A stretch of 64,000 bases of DNA from an uncultured Pelagibacteraceae bacterium (GTDB lineage Bacteria > Pseudomonadota > Alphaproteobacteria > Pelagibacterales > Pelagibacteraceae). The notes below the pieces were generated by a model. That model was not told where the DNA came from and searched no databases. It was given only the letters and a program-made list of their open reading frames with translations. Positions 45,568 to 54,230 of this stretch are shown in pieces. Every line of letters starts with the position of its first letter. The stretch's first letter is position 1. Position numbers and translations under genes: made by a program. The DNA lies in the NCBI GenBank assembly GCA_902521075.1, contig CABYQM010000005.1, positions 1 through 64,000 on the forward strand, written 5' to 3'.

Positions 45568-46275
45568 ATGCAACAATATCTTCAAAATAAAAAAGGTCTA
45601 GTCCAAGGTGTGTTTGATAAAGTTTATGATAAATACGACATCATGAATGATTTGATGTCACTCGGAGTTCATAGAATCTGGAAAAGAAATTTAATAAATT
45701 GGATGAACCCAGGTAAAAATAAAATTCTAGCAGATGTTGCATGTGGCACAGGTGATATAGCAAAACTTTTTATCGATAATAGTTCAAATAAAAATATAGA
45801 ATTATTTTGTATTGATCCCAATGAAGGAATGATGAAAAAGGGAAAAAATAGACTATCAAATTACAAAAATATCAAGTGGATTAAGGGGTCGGCAGAGAAA
45901 TTGCCTTTAAAATCAAATTCATGTGATTATTACACAATCAGTTTTGGTTTAAGGAATACAAAAAATATTAATAAATCCTTAAGTGAAGCGTACAGAGTTT
46001 TAAAGCCAGGAGGTAGATTTTTTTGTTTAGAATTTTCAAAAATTCAAAATTTAAACTTAGATTTAGTCTATAAAAGATACTCTAAATTAATTCCAGAAAT
46101 AGGAAAATTTGTGGTTGGTGAAAAAGAGCCTTATGAATATCTAATAAAAAGTATCCAAGAATTTGTTAATCAAGAGGAATTAAAGGGTTTAATGGAAAAA
46201 AATAATTTTATTAAGTGTGAGTATAGAAACTTTTCTGGTGGAATAGTAGCTATTCATTCAGGTTGGAAAATATGA
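45568..46275 (+). CDS. ubiE: Ubiquinone/menaquinone C-methyltransferase UbiE
   Basis: SAM-dependent C-methyltransferase of 235 residues in ubiquinone synthesis. Conserved pieces are VFDKVYDKYDIMNDLMSLG, the SAM-binding loop LADVACGTGDIAKLF, ISFGLRNTKNINKSL and YRVLKPGGRFFCLEFSK. The C-terminal GGIVAIHSGWKI is diagnostic. It begins the operon ubiE-ubiB-coaBC-dut-moeB; its stop overlaps the ubiB start as ATGA. Confidence 0.97.
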   Translation: MQQYLQNKKGLVQGVFDKVYDKYDIMNDLMSLGVHRIWKRNLINWMNPGKNKILADVACGTGDIAKLFIDNSSNKNIELFCIDPNEGMMKKGKNRLSNYKNIKWIKGSAEKLPLKSNSCDYYTISFGLRNTKNINKSLSEAYRVLKPGGRFFCLEFSKIQNLNLDLVYKRYSKLIPEIGKFVVGEKEPYEYLIKSIQEFVNQEELKGLMEKNNFIKCEYRNFSGGIVAIHSGWKI

Positions 46276-47840
46276 TTAAAAAATTATACATACTTTTTAG
46301 GCTTGGAAGGAAATTAGCAAAATCTGACGCTTTAAGTATATTCACAAAGTTTCATAATCCACCGATTGGAATAAAAATTTTATTCTATTTGTTGTCTTTA
46401 TCATTTTCAAAAAAAGATAATTCTTTTGTAAATGAAACCGAAGGTGAAAGATTGTCAAACTCCTTGCAATCTATGGGCACAACATTCATTAAATTAGGTC
46501 AATTTCTAGCAACTAGACCAGATATAATTGGAGAAAAGTTATCAAAGCAACTAGAGAGTTTACAAGATCGTTTGCCTCCCTTTGAATTATCTAAAGCTAA
46601 AGAAATAATCAAAAAAGATCTAGGAGAAGATAATTTTAATTCAATTATAAATCTATCTGAACCAGTGGCAGCAGCATCTATAGCTCAAGTTCATAAAGCG
46701 CAAATAAATGATAATGGCACAATTAAGGATGTGGCTATAAAAATTTTACGACCAAATATAAAAAAAATATTCAACGAAGAAATTGATGCCTTAATGCTTT
46801 TTGCTTTTTTAACAGAGTCAATAATCAAAAAGACCAAAAGACTTAAATTAGTTGAGGTTGTTTATTTACTAAAAGAAATAACCAACTTAGAAATGGATTT
46901 AAGATTTGAAGCAGCTGCAGCTAATGAATATTCAGAAAACACTAAAAATGATAGTGGATTTCAAGTTCCTAGAATTTATTGGAATTTTACAAGTGAAAAC
47001 GTAATGACTTTAGACTGGGTCGAGGGTGTTTCTATAAGAGAAACTGAAGAGCTGGAAAAAAGAAATATAGATACCAAAAAAATTGCATCAGATATTATTC
47101 AACATTTTTTAAGGCATGCTGTCAGAGATGGTTTTTTCCATGCAGATATGCATCAAGGAAACATTTTTATAAATAATAGTGGTCAAATTGTACCTATCGA
47201 TTTTGGTATAATGGGAAGGTTAGATGATTTAAGTAAAAAATTTCTTGCCGAGATTTTATATGGATTTATAAAAAGAGATTATAAAAAAGTAGCTGAAGTT
47301 CATTTAGCTGCAGGTTTAGTTCCAAAAGAAGTGCCTGTTGATGATCTCGCCCAAGCACTAAGATCAATAGGAGAGCCAATATTTGGTCAGTCAATAAAAG
47401 ATATATCTGGGGGTAAACTACTCAAACAACTTTTTGATGTGACAGAAAAATTTAATATGCAAACTCAACCACAGTTGCTCATGCTACAGAAAACCATGGT
47501 AGTAGTTGAAGGTGTTGCAAGAAGATTAAATCCAGAGACAAACATTTGGGAAACGTCAAGACCTGTTCTTGAAAAATGGCTTAAAGAAACAAAAGATCCT
47601 ATAACAACATTAAATGAAACTCTAAAAAATTCTGCAGAAGTTATAAAAAGATTACCAGAAATGCCGCAAATAATGGATAAAGCAAACCAAGCATTAACAT
47701 TTCTTGCAAGTGGACAAATTCCACAAAATACTAATACGTATAATGATCTAAATACAAAAAAAAATGAAATGGTAGCTTTCAGAAATCAATCAATCATTGG
47801 TTTATTATTACTTGTAATTTTAGGATTAGTAGTATTTTAA
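46272..47840 (+). CDS. ubiB: Ubiquinone biosynthesis protein UbiB (ABC1/ADCK-like kinase)
   Basis: Atypical protein-kinase-like ATPase of 522 residues needed for ubiquinone synthesis. The start is ATG 46272 (MIKKLYILFRLGRK). The diagnostic KxGQ motif is in TTFIKLGQFLATRPD, followed by PVAAASIAQVHKA, the ATP-site lysine (VAIKILRP) and catalytic motifs FHADMHQGNIF and PIDFGIMGRLD. Hydrophobic C-terminal helices (SIIGLLLLVILGLVVF) anchor it to the membrane. It follows ubiE by overlap. Confidence 0.97.
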   Translation: MIKKLYILFRLGRKLAKSDALSIFTKFHNPPIGIKILFYLLSLSFSKKDNSFVNETEGERLSNSLQSMGTTFIKLGQFLATRPDIIGEKLSKQLESLQDRLPPFELSKAKEIIKKDLGEDNFNSIINLSEPVAAASIAQVHKAQINDNGTIKDVAIKILRPNIKKIFNEEIDALMLFAFLTESIIKKTKRLKLVEVVYLLKEITNLEMDLRFEAAAANEYSENTKNDSGFQVPRIYWNFTSENVMTLDWVEGVSIRETEELEKRNIDTKKIASDIIQHFLRHAVRDGFFHADMHQGNIFINNSGQIVPIDFGIMGRLDDLSKKFLAEILYGFIKRDYKKVAEVHLAAGLVPKEVPVDDLAQALRSIGEPIFGQSIKDISGGKLLKQLFDVTEKFNMQTQPQLLMLQKTMVVVEGVARRLNPETNIWETSRPVLEKWLKETKDPITTLNETLKNSAEVIKRLPEMPQIMDKANQALTFLASGQIPQNTNTYNDLNTKKNEMVAFRNQSIIGLLLLVILGLVVF

Positions 47841-47848
47841 TCTCGACG

Positions 47849-49048
47849 ATGAATTATTTTGAGAATAAAAAAATACTGTTGATTATATGTGGTGGAATTT
47901 CTGCTTACAAAAGTCTTGAGTTAATAAGATTATTTAAGAAAAATGGTGCTTGTGTAAAAACTATATTAACAAAAAATGCAAAAGAATTTGTAACTCCACT
48001 ATCTGTTTCGTCTCTTTCCCAAGAAAAAGTTTATGACGATATATTTAGTGCAGAAAACGAAGCTGAGATGGACCATATATCTTTATCAAGATGGGCTGAT
48101 GCAGTATTAGTTGCACCAATTACAGCTAATACAATATCGAAAGTAGCCTCAGGAAATGCAGAAGATTTGGCGTCTACTGTTTTATTAGCTTCTAATAAAC
48201 AAATATTTTTAGCGCCGGCAATGAATGTAAGAATGTGGGAGCATCCTTCTACTAAAGAAAACATATTAAAATTAAAAAGCTTTGGATACAAAATTATTGG
48301 ACCAGAGATAGGGGATATGGCATGTGGTGAATACGGTGAAGGAAAAATGACAGAACCAAATGAAATAGTTAATACGCTTAAAAATTATTTTTCTAATTTA
48401 GATAAAAATAAAAAATTAAAAGCTTTAGTTACTGCAGGACCAACTAATGAATATATTGATCCTGTAAGATTTATTACAAATAAATCCAGTGGCAAACAAG
48501 GATATGAAATAGCAAAATGTCTTAGAGACAATGGATTTGATACAACACTTATTTCTGGAAAGACAAGCATTAAACCTTTGGATGGTGTTAATTTTGTAAG
48601 TGTTGAAACGGCTGAAGAGATGTTCAAAGAAAGTTTAAATAATCTGCCAACAGATGTGGCTATTTTTTCTGCAGCTGTTTCTGATTTTAAAGTGAAAAAT
48701 TATAAAAGTACAAAGATTAAAAAGAATGAAGAATTTAACTTAGAGCTAGAAAAAAATATTGATATTTTAAATCATATATCAAATCATAATTCATTAAGAC
48801 CAAAAATAACAATTGGTTTTGCAGCAGAAACAAACAACGTTTCAATAAATGCAAGGAAGAAGTTGAATGAAAAAAATTGTGACTGGGTAATTGCAAATGA
48901 TGTCTCAGATAAAACTATAGGATTTGGATCAGATTTTAATAAAATTTCAATATTTTACAAAGATAAACCTGAAGAAAATTTTGAAAAGATGAGTAAATCA
49001 TTAGTCGCTGAAGAAATAGTCAAAAGAGTAATTCAACAGATTAATTAA
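47849..49048 (+). CDS. coaBC: Bifunctional phosphopantothenoylcysteine decarboxylase/synthetase
   Basis: Two-step coenzyme A enzyme of 399 residues. The CoaC flavoprotein half (about 1-180) has ICGGISAYKSLELIR, the His-containing segment and the substrate motif PAMNVRMWEHPSTKEN. The CoaB half (about 185-399) has VTAGPTNEYIDPVRFITNKS and IGFAAETN. It lies 8 bases after ubiB and 4 before dut, the alphaproteobacterial arrangement. Confidence 0.96.
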   Translation: MNYFENKKILLIICGGISAYKSLELIRLFKKNGACVKTILTKNAKEFVTPLSVSSLSQEKVYDDIFSAENEAEMDHISLSRWADAVLVAPITANTISKVASGNAEDLASTVLLASNKQIFLAPAMNVRMWEHPSTKENILKLKSFGYKIIGPEIGDMACGEYGEGKMTEPNEIVNTLKNYFSNLDKNKKLKALVTAGPTNEYIDPVRFITNKSSGKQGYEIAKCLRDNGFDTTLISGKTSIKPLDGVNFVSVETAEEMFKESLNNLPTDVAIFSAAVSDFKVKNYKSTKIKKNEEFNLELEKNIDILNHISNHNSLRPKITIGFAAETNNVSINARKKLNEKNCDWVIANDVSDKTIGFGSDFNKISIFYKDKPEENFEKMSKSLVAEEIVKRVIQQIN

Positions 49049-49052
49049 CTTA

Positions 49053-49490
49053 ATGGTAAGGGTCTTAATTAAAAAATTAGACAAAAAAGTTAAACTACCA
49101 GAATATAAAACGACAGGTTCATCTGGACTAGATTTGACTGCATTCATTGAAAAGAAAATAGTAATTAAACCAGGCGAAAACGCTTTAGTTCCAACAGGTA
49201 TATCGATTGCAATACCTGAAGATACCGAGGTTCAAATAAGACCAAGATCGGGTTTAGCAGCCAAAAACAATATAAGTGTTTTAAATACTCCTGGAACTAT
49301 TGATAGTGACTATAGAGGAGAAATAAAAGTAATTTTATTTAATCATGGAGATAAAGAGTTTACAGTAAATAACGATGATAGAATTGCTCAAATGATATTA
49401 ATGCCAATTTTGAAAGTGGATTTTGAAACTGTAGAAACTTTGCCTGAGACAATTAGAGGTTCGGGTGGATTTGGATCAACAGGTAAGTGA
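49053..49490 (+). CDS. dut: dUTP diphosphatase
   Basis: Trimeric dUTPase of 145 residues that keeps dUTP low and supplies dUMP. All five motifs are present, including SSGLDLTA, RPRSGLAAKN, GTIDSDYRGEI and the C-terminal GSGGFGSTGK. Its TGA overlaps the GTG start of the ThiF/MoeB-like gene. Confidence 0.97.
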   Translation: MVRVLIKKLDKKVKLPEYKTTGSSGLDLTAFIEKKIVIKPGENALVPTGISIAIPEDTEVQIRPRSGLAAKNNISVLNTPGTIDSDYRGEIKVILFNHGDKEFTVNNDDRIAQMILMPILKVDFETVETLPETIRGSGGFGSTGK

Positions 49491-50239
49491 AAAATTCATT
49501 ATCAAAACGAAAGCTTGAAAGATACTCAAGACAAATAATACTTAAGGATATTGGTATATTAGGACAAAAGAAAATAATTAATTCAAAAGTTTTAATTGTA
49601 GGAATTGGTGGATTAGGTAGTCCAGTTGCAGATTTGTTGGCTAGATGCGGTGTAGGGTATATAGGTGCTATTGATCACGATAAAGTAGATATTTCAAATC
49701 TTCAAAGACAAATTTTGTATACTTCAAAAGATGTTGGAAAATTTAAGGTTGATATCTTTAAAAGAAGAATAAAATTAATTAACAGAGATGTAAAAGTCAA
49801 AATTTTAAAAGAAAAAGCATCAGAAAAAAATTTAAATAAAATTGTAAAAGATTTCGATATAATTGTAGATGGAACAGATAATTTTAAAACTAAATTTTTA
49901 ATAAATAAATTTTCATTAAAATATAAAAGAAAATTAATAGTTGGTGCTATTAGCAAATTTGATGGACATATTTTTTCATTCGATTTTAATAATAAATCAA
50001 GCCCATGTTTAAAATGTTTTTACCAGTCAGAACCTTCTGATGAAGTTTTAAATTGTGAAAGTGAAGGAATACTGGGTACCACATCAAATATAATTGGGAG
50101 TATGCAAGCAAATGAAGTTTTAAAAAACATAATTTCATCTGATAAAAGTCTTCACTCATCAATTCTGGTGGTTAATCTAAAAAAACTAGAATTTAGAAAA
50201 ATAAAATTTACTAAAAAAAAAGGTTGCTTGTGCAATTAA
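49487..50239 (+). CDS. ThiF/MoeB/HesA-family adenylyltransferase
   Basis: E1-like enzyme of 250 residues that adenylates the C-terminal Gly of a ubiquitin-like sulfur carrier (MoaD or ThiS). The N-terminus (KLERYSRQIILKDIGILGQKKI) is typical, then the nucleotide loop VLIVGIGGLGSPVADLLARCG, NLQRQILYTSKDVG and IVDGTDNFKTKFLIN. Zinc-binding cysteines are in SPCLKCFY and GCLCN. No rhodanese domain is present, so it is the short form. It starts with GTG overlapping the dut stop. MoeB is the most likely role, but ThiF cannot be excluded. Confidence 0.9.
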   Translation: MKNSLSKRKLERYSRQIILKDIGILGQKKIINSKVLIVGIGGLGSPVADLLARCGVGYIGAIDHDKVDISNLQRQILYTSKDVGKFKVDIFKRRIKLINRDVKVKILKEKASEKNLNKIVKDFDIIVDGTDNFKTKFLINKFSLKYKRKLIVGAISKFDGHIFSFDFNNKSSPCLKCFYQSEPSDEVLNCESEGILGTTSNIIGSMQANEVLKNIISSDKSLHSSILVVNLKKLEFRKIKFTKKKGCLCN

Positions 50240-50676
50240 TCTTCAAGATTTTAATCATAATATTTTTTACCTCGAATGCCATTTCGGACGATAATGAAAA
50301 ATTTTTAATGCTTAAAAATGATAAGGTAAACGTAAGATATGGACCAAGTTTTGATTATCCAATAAAGTATATTTACAAAAAAATAAACTTGCCAGTAAAA
50401 GTGATTGATAAAAAAGAAAATTTTAGAAGAATAATTGATAATAAAAAAAATGGTGGGTGGATACATATATCTCAATTGAAGCAATCAAAATCCTTTATAA
50501 CTGTGTCAAATAAAATTCTTTTCAAAAAACCAACTAAATTTTCCAAACCCTTGGCTAAAATAGAAACTGGAAGATTATTGTTAGTAAAAAAATGTGAGAG
50601 AAATTGGTGTTTAGTAGAAACAAAAAGTTTTAAAGGGTGGGTTGATGAAGAAGATCTTTGGGGAAAAATCAACTAA
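50230..50676 (+). CDS. Exported bacterial SH3-domain protein
   Basis: Secreted protein of about 148 residues with a hydrophobic signal segment (QLIFKILIIIFFTSNAIS) and two SH3-like repeats. The first contains NVRYGPSFDYPIKYIY followed by GGWIHISQL, the second GRLLLVKKCERNWCLVET and GWVDEEDLWG. This matches the alphaproteobacterial SH3 type-3 (DUF1058-like) family, probably acting at the cell wall. The start is placed at GTG 50230, six bases after AAAGG; a TTG at 50224 is possible. It overlaps the end of the MoeB-like gene. Confidence 0.82.
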   Translation: MQLIFKILIIIFFTSNAISDDNEKFLMLKNDKVNVRYGPSFDYPIKYIYKKINLPVKVIDKKENFRRIIDNKKNGGWIHISQLKQSKSFITVSNKILFKKPTKFSKPLAKIETGRLLLVKKCERNWCLVETKSFKGWVDEEDLWGKIN

Positions 50677-50702
50677 CCCTTTAAGTTATATATATTAACT
50701 AA

Positions 50703-50882
50703 TTATTTTTGTTGGACGCATACGTCTTTGATCACTGGAGCATTCGCACAATCGACACATTTAGTCTTTTGAACAATACATCCATCATCAAGGACTTCAA
50801 CATCAACTATTTTATCACACTTAGAACAAGTTGAAGAAATTGTTAATCCACATTTTTTACAATTGTAATTTTCTATTTGCAT
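50703..50882 (-). CDS. 59-residue cysteine-rich protein (zinc-ribbon-like)
   Basis: A 60-codon frame, ATG 50880-50882 to TAA 50703-50705, encodes 59 residues with eight cysteines at about 8, 11, 19, 22, 35, 42, 45 and 55. Pairs CKKC, CSKC and CVDC suggest a zinc ribbon or another metal site; no known family is recognised. The Shine-Dalgarno is weak. A candidate promoter, two perfect 18-base direct repeats and a Fur-box-like palindrome lie upstream. It sits at the end of the irr-katG block and may belong to the same iron or peroxide response. It was missed by a 60-residue cut-off. Confidence 0.75.
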   Translation of the reverse strand: MQIENYNCKKCGLTISSTCSKCDKIVDVEVLDDGCIVQKTKCVDCANAPVIKDVCVQQK

Positions 50883-50890
50883 ACTTTAAA

Positions 50891-50919
50891 ATTAAATATG
50901 AAAAAATTATTTTCAACAA
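50891..50919 (-). promoter_or_regulatory. Candidate promoter of the Cys-rich protein gene
   Basis: On the minus strand TTGTTG (50914-50919), a 17-base spacer and TTTAAT (50891-50896) precede the ATG at 50882 by only 8 bases, implying a nearly leaderless mRNA. The two direct repeats end 6 bases upstream of the -35. Confidence 0.4.
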
Positions 50920-50925
50920 ATATCC

Positions 50926-50973
50926 TTGCGAATAATTATTATTTACACATTTTTTTTGCGAATAATTATTATT
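50926..50973. repeat. Two perfect 18-base direct repeats, 30-base period
   Basis: TTGCGAATAATTATTATT occurs at 50926-50943 and again at 50956-50973, exactly 30 bases apart, close to three helical turns. The core AATAAT-T-ATTATT is palindromic, like 7-1-7 sites of Fur-family regulators. They lie just upstream of the candidate -35 of the Cys-rich protein gene, an activator-type position. No other function explains the repeat. Confidence 0.8.
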
Positions 50974-51013
50974 ACTACAAATTATCCTTATAAAATTTTT
51001 TCTATTTATTTAC

Positions 51014-51028
51014 TGATAATGATTATTA
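51014..51028. promoter_or_regulatory. Fur-box-like 7-1-7 palindrome
   Basis: TGATAATGATTATTA matches the 7-1-7 Fur consensus (TGATAAT-N-ATTATCA) at all but one position. It lies directly after the DUF2061 stop and 131 bases upstream of the Cys-rich protein start. The Irr or a Fur/Mur protein could bind it; which one cannot be told by eye. Confidence 0.6.
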
Positions 51029-51268
51029 TTAACTTTTTGATCTACTTGCCCACCACTTATCTAAAACGAAATACCAAATAGAATTAGCAATTGGTTCTAC
51101 GATTGCATCAGTTAAGGCTATCATAAATGATACATCCGCAACCAACATCAAAACTGTTATGGCAATTGCAAAGTGACCAATCGTATAAACGATTGTTCTT
51201 AAAATTGAGCCTCTGTTATTAGTGTAAATCTGTCCAGCAGCTTTAAAAATACCGTTAGTAACTTCCAT
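51029..51268 (-). CDS. DUF2061-like small membrane protein
   Basis: Protein of 79 residues with one or two hydrophobic helices (about 23-45) between polar ends. The pattern NNRGSILRTIVYTIGHFAIA, then an acidic EPIANSIWYFVLDKWW end, fits the DUF2061 family of predicted membrane proteins. Function unknown. Its ATG overlaps the stop of the upstream oxygenase gene (TAATG), so they are translationally coupled. Confidence 0.7.
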   Translation of the reverse strand: MEVTNGIFKAAGQIYTNNRGSILRTIVYTIGHFAIAITVLMLVADVSFMIALTDAIVEPIANSIWYFVLDKWWASRSKS

Positions 51269-51864
51269 TATTCTTTAAATGGGCTCTCAAGAACACAAGC
51301 AACTAAGTGAACTCTAGCCTGTTCTCCTCCATTAAAAAAGTTATGATATTTTGTATTATTAGTAATCCACACATGACCATCAGCAGGCAAGTGTTTTGCA
51401 ACATTTTCTATGACCATTGAACAACCAGCATTAGTTACTATTGGAACATGCAATCTACATTCTGGATCTTTATGCCAGCTTAGTGTAGATCTAGGTTCTT
51501 TTAACAGGAGTCTTACCCTTCCTAGTTTAAATTTTTTGCTAAGGATTTCATAAACTTCTTTAAAATAAGTATTCTCAAATTCAGGCACTAATTGAGTATA
51601 CTTTGACTCTTCAATATCAATGTCTCTTGAAACTTCTTTTCCTGTCTCATCAGCAATAGTCCAATATTTTCCTCTAATGTTATTTCCCTTAATTGACTCT
51701 TCATCATTAGGAATTTGATTTAAAGGAATTGCACCAAAGTGAGTTACACCTGGTGAATTAAATCTTTTTTTCTCTAATATTGCATCTAAATCTTTACGTA
51801 ATTTTGAGATGTCAAATTTGATTTCAGGAACTTTATAAAAATCTTCAAAATTTAATGATGTCAT
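51268..51864 (-). CDS. Aspartyl/asparaginyl beta-hydroxylase-like 2OG-Fe(II) oxygenase
   Basis: Oxygenase of 198 residues with the Asp_Arg_Hydrox jelly-roll. The catalytic pieces are TLSWHKDPECRLHVPIVTN (His-x-Asp and the nearby Arg/His), WITNNTKYHNFFNGGEQARVHLVA (distal His and the 2-oxoglutarate Arg). It lacks a signal peptide and membrane anchor. The substrate is unknown. It lies 22 bases after katG on the same strand and is coupled to DUF2061, so it probably belongs to the katG transcript. Confidence 0.82.
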   Translation of the reverse strand: MTSLNFEDFYKVPEIKFDISKLRKDLDAILEKKRFNSPGVTHFGAIPLNQIPNDEESIKGNNIRGKYWTIADETGKEVSRDIDIEESKYTQLVPEFENTYFKEVYEILSKKFKLGRVRLLLKEPRSTLSWHKDPECRLHVPIVTNAGCSMVIENVAKHLPADGHVWITNNTKYHNFFNGGEQARVHLVACVLESPFKE

Positions 51865-51886
51865 TTTTTTTCCGCCTTTTTCTATA

Positions 51887-54124
51887 CTAATTTAATCTTA
51901 AATCAAATCTATCTGCATTCATCACTTTGACCCATGCGGATACAAAGTCTTTGATAAATTTGTCTGATGAATCTTTGCAAGCATAGACTTCGGCTAATGC
52001 TCTTAATTGAGAATTAGAGCCAAAAATAAGGTCAACTCTTGAACCTTTCCACTTGGCTTTTTTTGACTTTCTATCTTTACCAACAAAATATTGTTCAGAT
52101 TTATCAGTTTCTTTCCAAGTAGTGCTCATATCGAGAAGATTTACAAAATAATCTGTTGATAGCGTTCCAGGTTTTTTTGTGAAAACTCCATTTTTAGAAC
52201 TGTCATAGTTTGTATCTAAAACTCTCATTCCTCCGACAAGAACTGTCATCTCTGGTGCCGTTAATCCCATTAATTGTGCCTTATCAATTAATTTTTCCTC
52301 AGCTGAAACATGAGATTTACCTTTTTTCATGTAGTTTCTAAAACCATCCGCTTGCGGCTCAAGTAATCCAAATGAATTTACATCTGTTTGATCTTGTCTT
52401 GCATCTCCTCTTCCAGGAGTAAATGGAACCTGAATTTTATGACCAGCTTTTTTTGCTGCAATCTCTATTCCTACATTTCCACCTAATACTATAAGATCCG
52501 CCATTGAGACTGATTTTTTATTTGTATCAAATTTTTTCTTAATTTTTTGTAAAGCTTTAATAACCTTTGAAAGTTTTTTAGGATTATTGACTTTCCAACT
52601 TCTTTGAGGCTCAAGCATAATTCTTGCTCCGTTTGCTCCACCTCTTTTGTCAGAACCTCTAAATGTAGAAGCAGAAGCCCAAGCCGTAGAAACTAAATCA
52701 GAAACAGAGATTTTTGATTTTGAAAGCTTTGATTTTAAATCTCTTATATCTTTTGATTTAAGTTTATATTTTGGTTTATCTATAGGATCTTGCCAAATTA
52801 ATTGTTCTTTTGGTACTTCGCTACCCAAATAACATGCTCTTGGTCCCATGTCTCTATGAGTAAGCTTAAACCAAGCTCTTGCAAATGCATCAGCAAATTC
52901 ATCTGGATTTTGATAAAAATGTTTTGAAATTGGTCCATAACTTTTATCCATTCTCAAAGATAAATCAGTTGTTTGCATCATTGGAGGATGCATTTTACTT
53001 TTGTCATGTGCATCAGGAACCATTTTAATTCTCTGACCATTCTTTTTTGGAGTCCATTGAAATGCTCCGGCAGGTCCTTTTGTCAATTCCCATTCATGGT
53101 TAAATAAGCAATCAAAGTAACCCATATCCCATTGTGTTGGTGTTTGTGTCCATGCTCCTTCAATACCACTACTAATTGCATGTACACCTTTTCCTGATTT
53201 GTAATTACTATTCCAACCAGTTGCTTGATCTTGAATTCTTGATGCTTCTGGATCAGGTCCTTTATGTGATTCAGGTGCAGCACCATGAGATTTTCCAAAA
53301 GTATGACCACCAGCAACTAGTGCAACTGTTTCATAATCATTCATTGCCATTCGTCCAAATGTTTCTCTAATATCGTGAGCTGCTTTCAATGGGTCTGGAT
53401 TAAAATCTGGACCTTGTGGATTTACATAAATTAATCCCATGTGAGAAGCCCCTAATGGTTGTTCAAGATCTCTTTTTCCGCTATATCTCTTAACTCCCAA
53501 CATTTCTTTTTCTGAACCCCAGTAAATATCATCTTCTGGTTCCCAGATGTCAGTTCTTCCAGCTCCAAATCCAAAAGTTTTGAAACCCATTGACTCTAAT
53601 GCTACATTTCCAACTAGTATAAATAAATCTGCCCAAGAAACTCTTTTTCCATATTTTTGTTTTATTGGCCACAAAAGTAATCTAGCTTTATCTAAATTAA
53701 CATTATCAGGCCAAGCATTTAACGGTGCAAACCTTTGATTACCTGTTCCGGCTCCCCCTCTACCATCACCAGTTCTATATGTGCCTGCTGCGTGCCATGC
53801 TAATCTAATAAATAAAGGACCATAATGGCCGTAGTCAGCTGGCCACCAATCTTGTGATTCAGTCATTAATTTGTTTAGATCTTTTTTGAGTGCTTTGTAA
53901 TTTAGTTTTTTAAATTCTTTAGAATAATTAAATTTTTTCTCCATTGGATTTGATAAATTCGAGTGCTGACTTAAAATTTTCAAATTCAAACTGTTTGGCC
54001 AAAAATCTCTGTTTGTTTGTCCTCTTCCAGCACTAAATTTTGCCGGTGTACCTGCACCTGTAAATGGGCACTTACTTAATTCTGCTGATTTAAATGATTT
54101 ACTTTTATGAAATTCCGCACTCAT
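51887..54124 (-). CDS. katG: Catalase-peroxidase
   Basis: Bifunctional heme enzyme of 745 residues, the usual length, with two homologous halves; only the first binds heme. The distal site is [20 protein letters not shown] (Arg, Trp, His) and the proximal His is in [15 protein letters not shown]. The Tyr and Met of the Trp-Tyr-Met adduct lie in the expected regions (GLIYVNPQG for Tyr). Good Shine-Dalgarno AAGGAG, 10 bases before the ATG. Two Fur-family boxes lie in the promoter and irr is just upstream. Its G+C appears by eye higher than its neighbours. It removes hydrogen peroxide in the cytoplasm. Confidence 0.98.
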   Translation of the reverse strand: MSAEFHKSKSFKSAELSKCPFTGAGTPAKFSAGRGQTNRDFWPNSLNLKILSQHSNLSNPMEKKFNYSKEFKKLNYKALKKDLNKLMTESQDWWPADYGHYGPLFIRLAWHAAGTYRTGDGRGGAGTGNQRFAPLNAWPDNVNLDKARLLLWPIKQKYGKRVSWADLFILVGNVALESMGFKTFGFGAGRTDIWEPEDDIYWGSEKEMLGVKRYSGKRDLEQPLGASHMGLIYVNPQGPDFNPDPLKAAHDIRETFGRMAMNDYETVALVAGGHTFGKSHGAAPESHKGPDPEASRIQDQATGWNSNYKSGKGVHAISSGIEGAWTQTPTQWDMGYFDCLFNHEWELTKGPAGAFQWTPKKNGQRIKMVPDAHDKSKMHPPMMQTTDLSLRMDKSYGPISKHFYQNPDEFADAFARAWFKLTHRDMGPRACYLGSEVPKEQLIWQDPIDKPKYKLKSKDIRDLKSKLSKSKISVSDLVSTAWASASTFRGSDKRGGANGARIMLEPQRSWKVNNPKKLSKVIKALQKIKKKFDTNKKSVSMADLIVLGGNVGIEIAAKKAGHKIQVPFTPGRGDARQDQTDVNSFGLLEPQADGFRNYMKKGKSHVSAEEKLIDKAQLMGLTAPEMTVLVGGMRVLDTNYDSSKNGVFTKKPGTLSTDYFVNLLDMSTTWKETDKSEQYFVGKDRKSKKAKWKGSRVDLIFGSNSQLRALAEVYACKDSSDKFIKDFVSAWVKVMNADRFDLRLN

Positions 54125-54145
54125 TATTATTTATCTCCTTTAATA

Positions 54146-54160
54146 TTATAATTATTCTGA
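54146..54160. promoter_or_regulatory. Irr/PerR-like operator 1 in the katG promoter
   Basis: TTATAATTATTCTGA is a 7-1-7 site close to the PerR-type TTATAAT-N-ATTATAA and the Irr-type TTAGAAT half. On the minus strand it overlaps a perfect -10 TATAAT (54145-54150), so a bound regulator would block RNA polymerase. Confidence 0.65.
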
Positions 54161-54168
54161 TTTCTTCT

Positions 54169-54183
54169 TTATAATTATTCTAA
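54169..54183. promoter_or_regulatory. Irr/PerR-like operator 2 in the katG promoter
   Basis: TTATAATTATTCTAA repeats operator 1 with 14 of 15 bases identical, 23 bases further upstream of katG. The ATTCTAA half equals the Irr ICE half-site. Two copies in the promoter suggest cooperative repression. Confidence 0.7.
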
Positions 54184-54230
54184 AGAAGATTGTCAATAAG
54201 TCAGAATATTTATGGTGTAATTTTGAAAAC

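Noticed and set aside
53083-53316. His- and Gln-rich frame within katG
   Set aside because: It is an alternative-frame shadow of katG, whose own frame is intact and full length.
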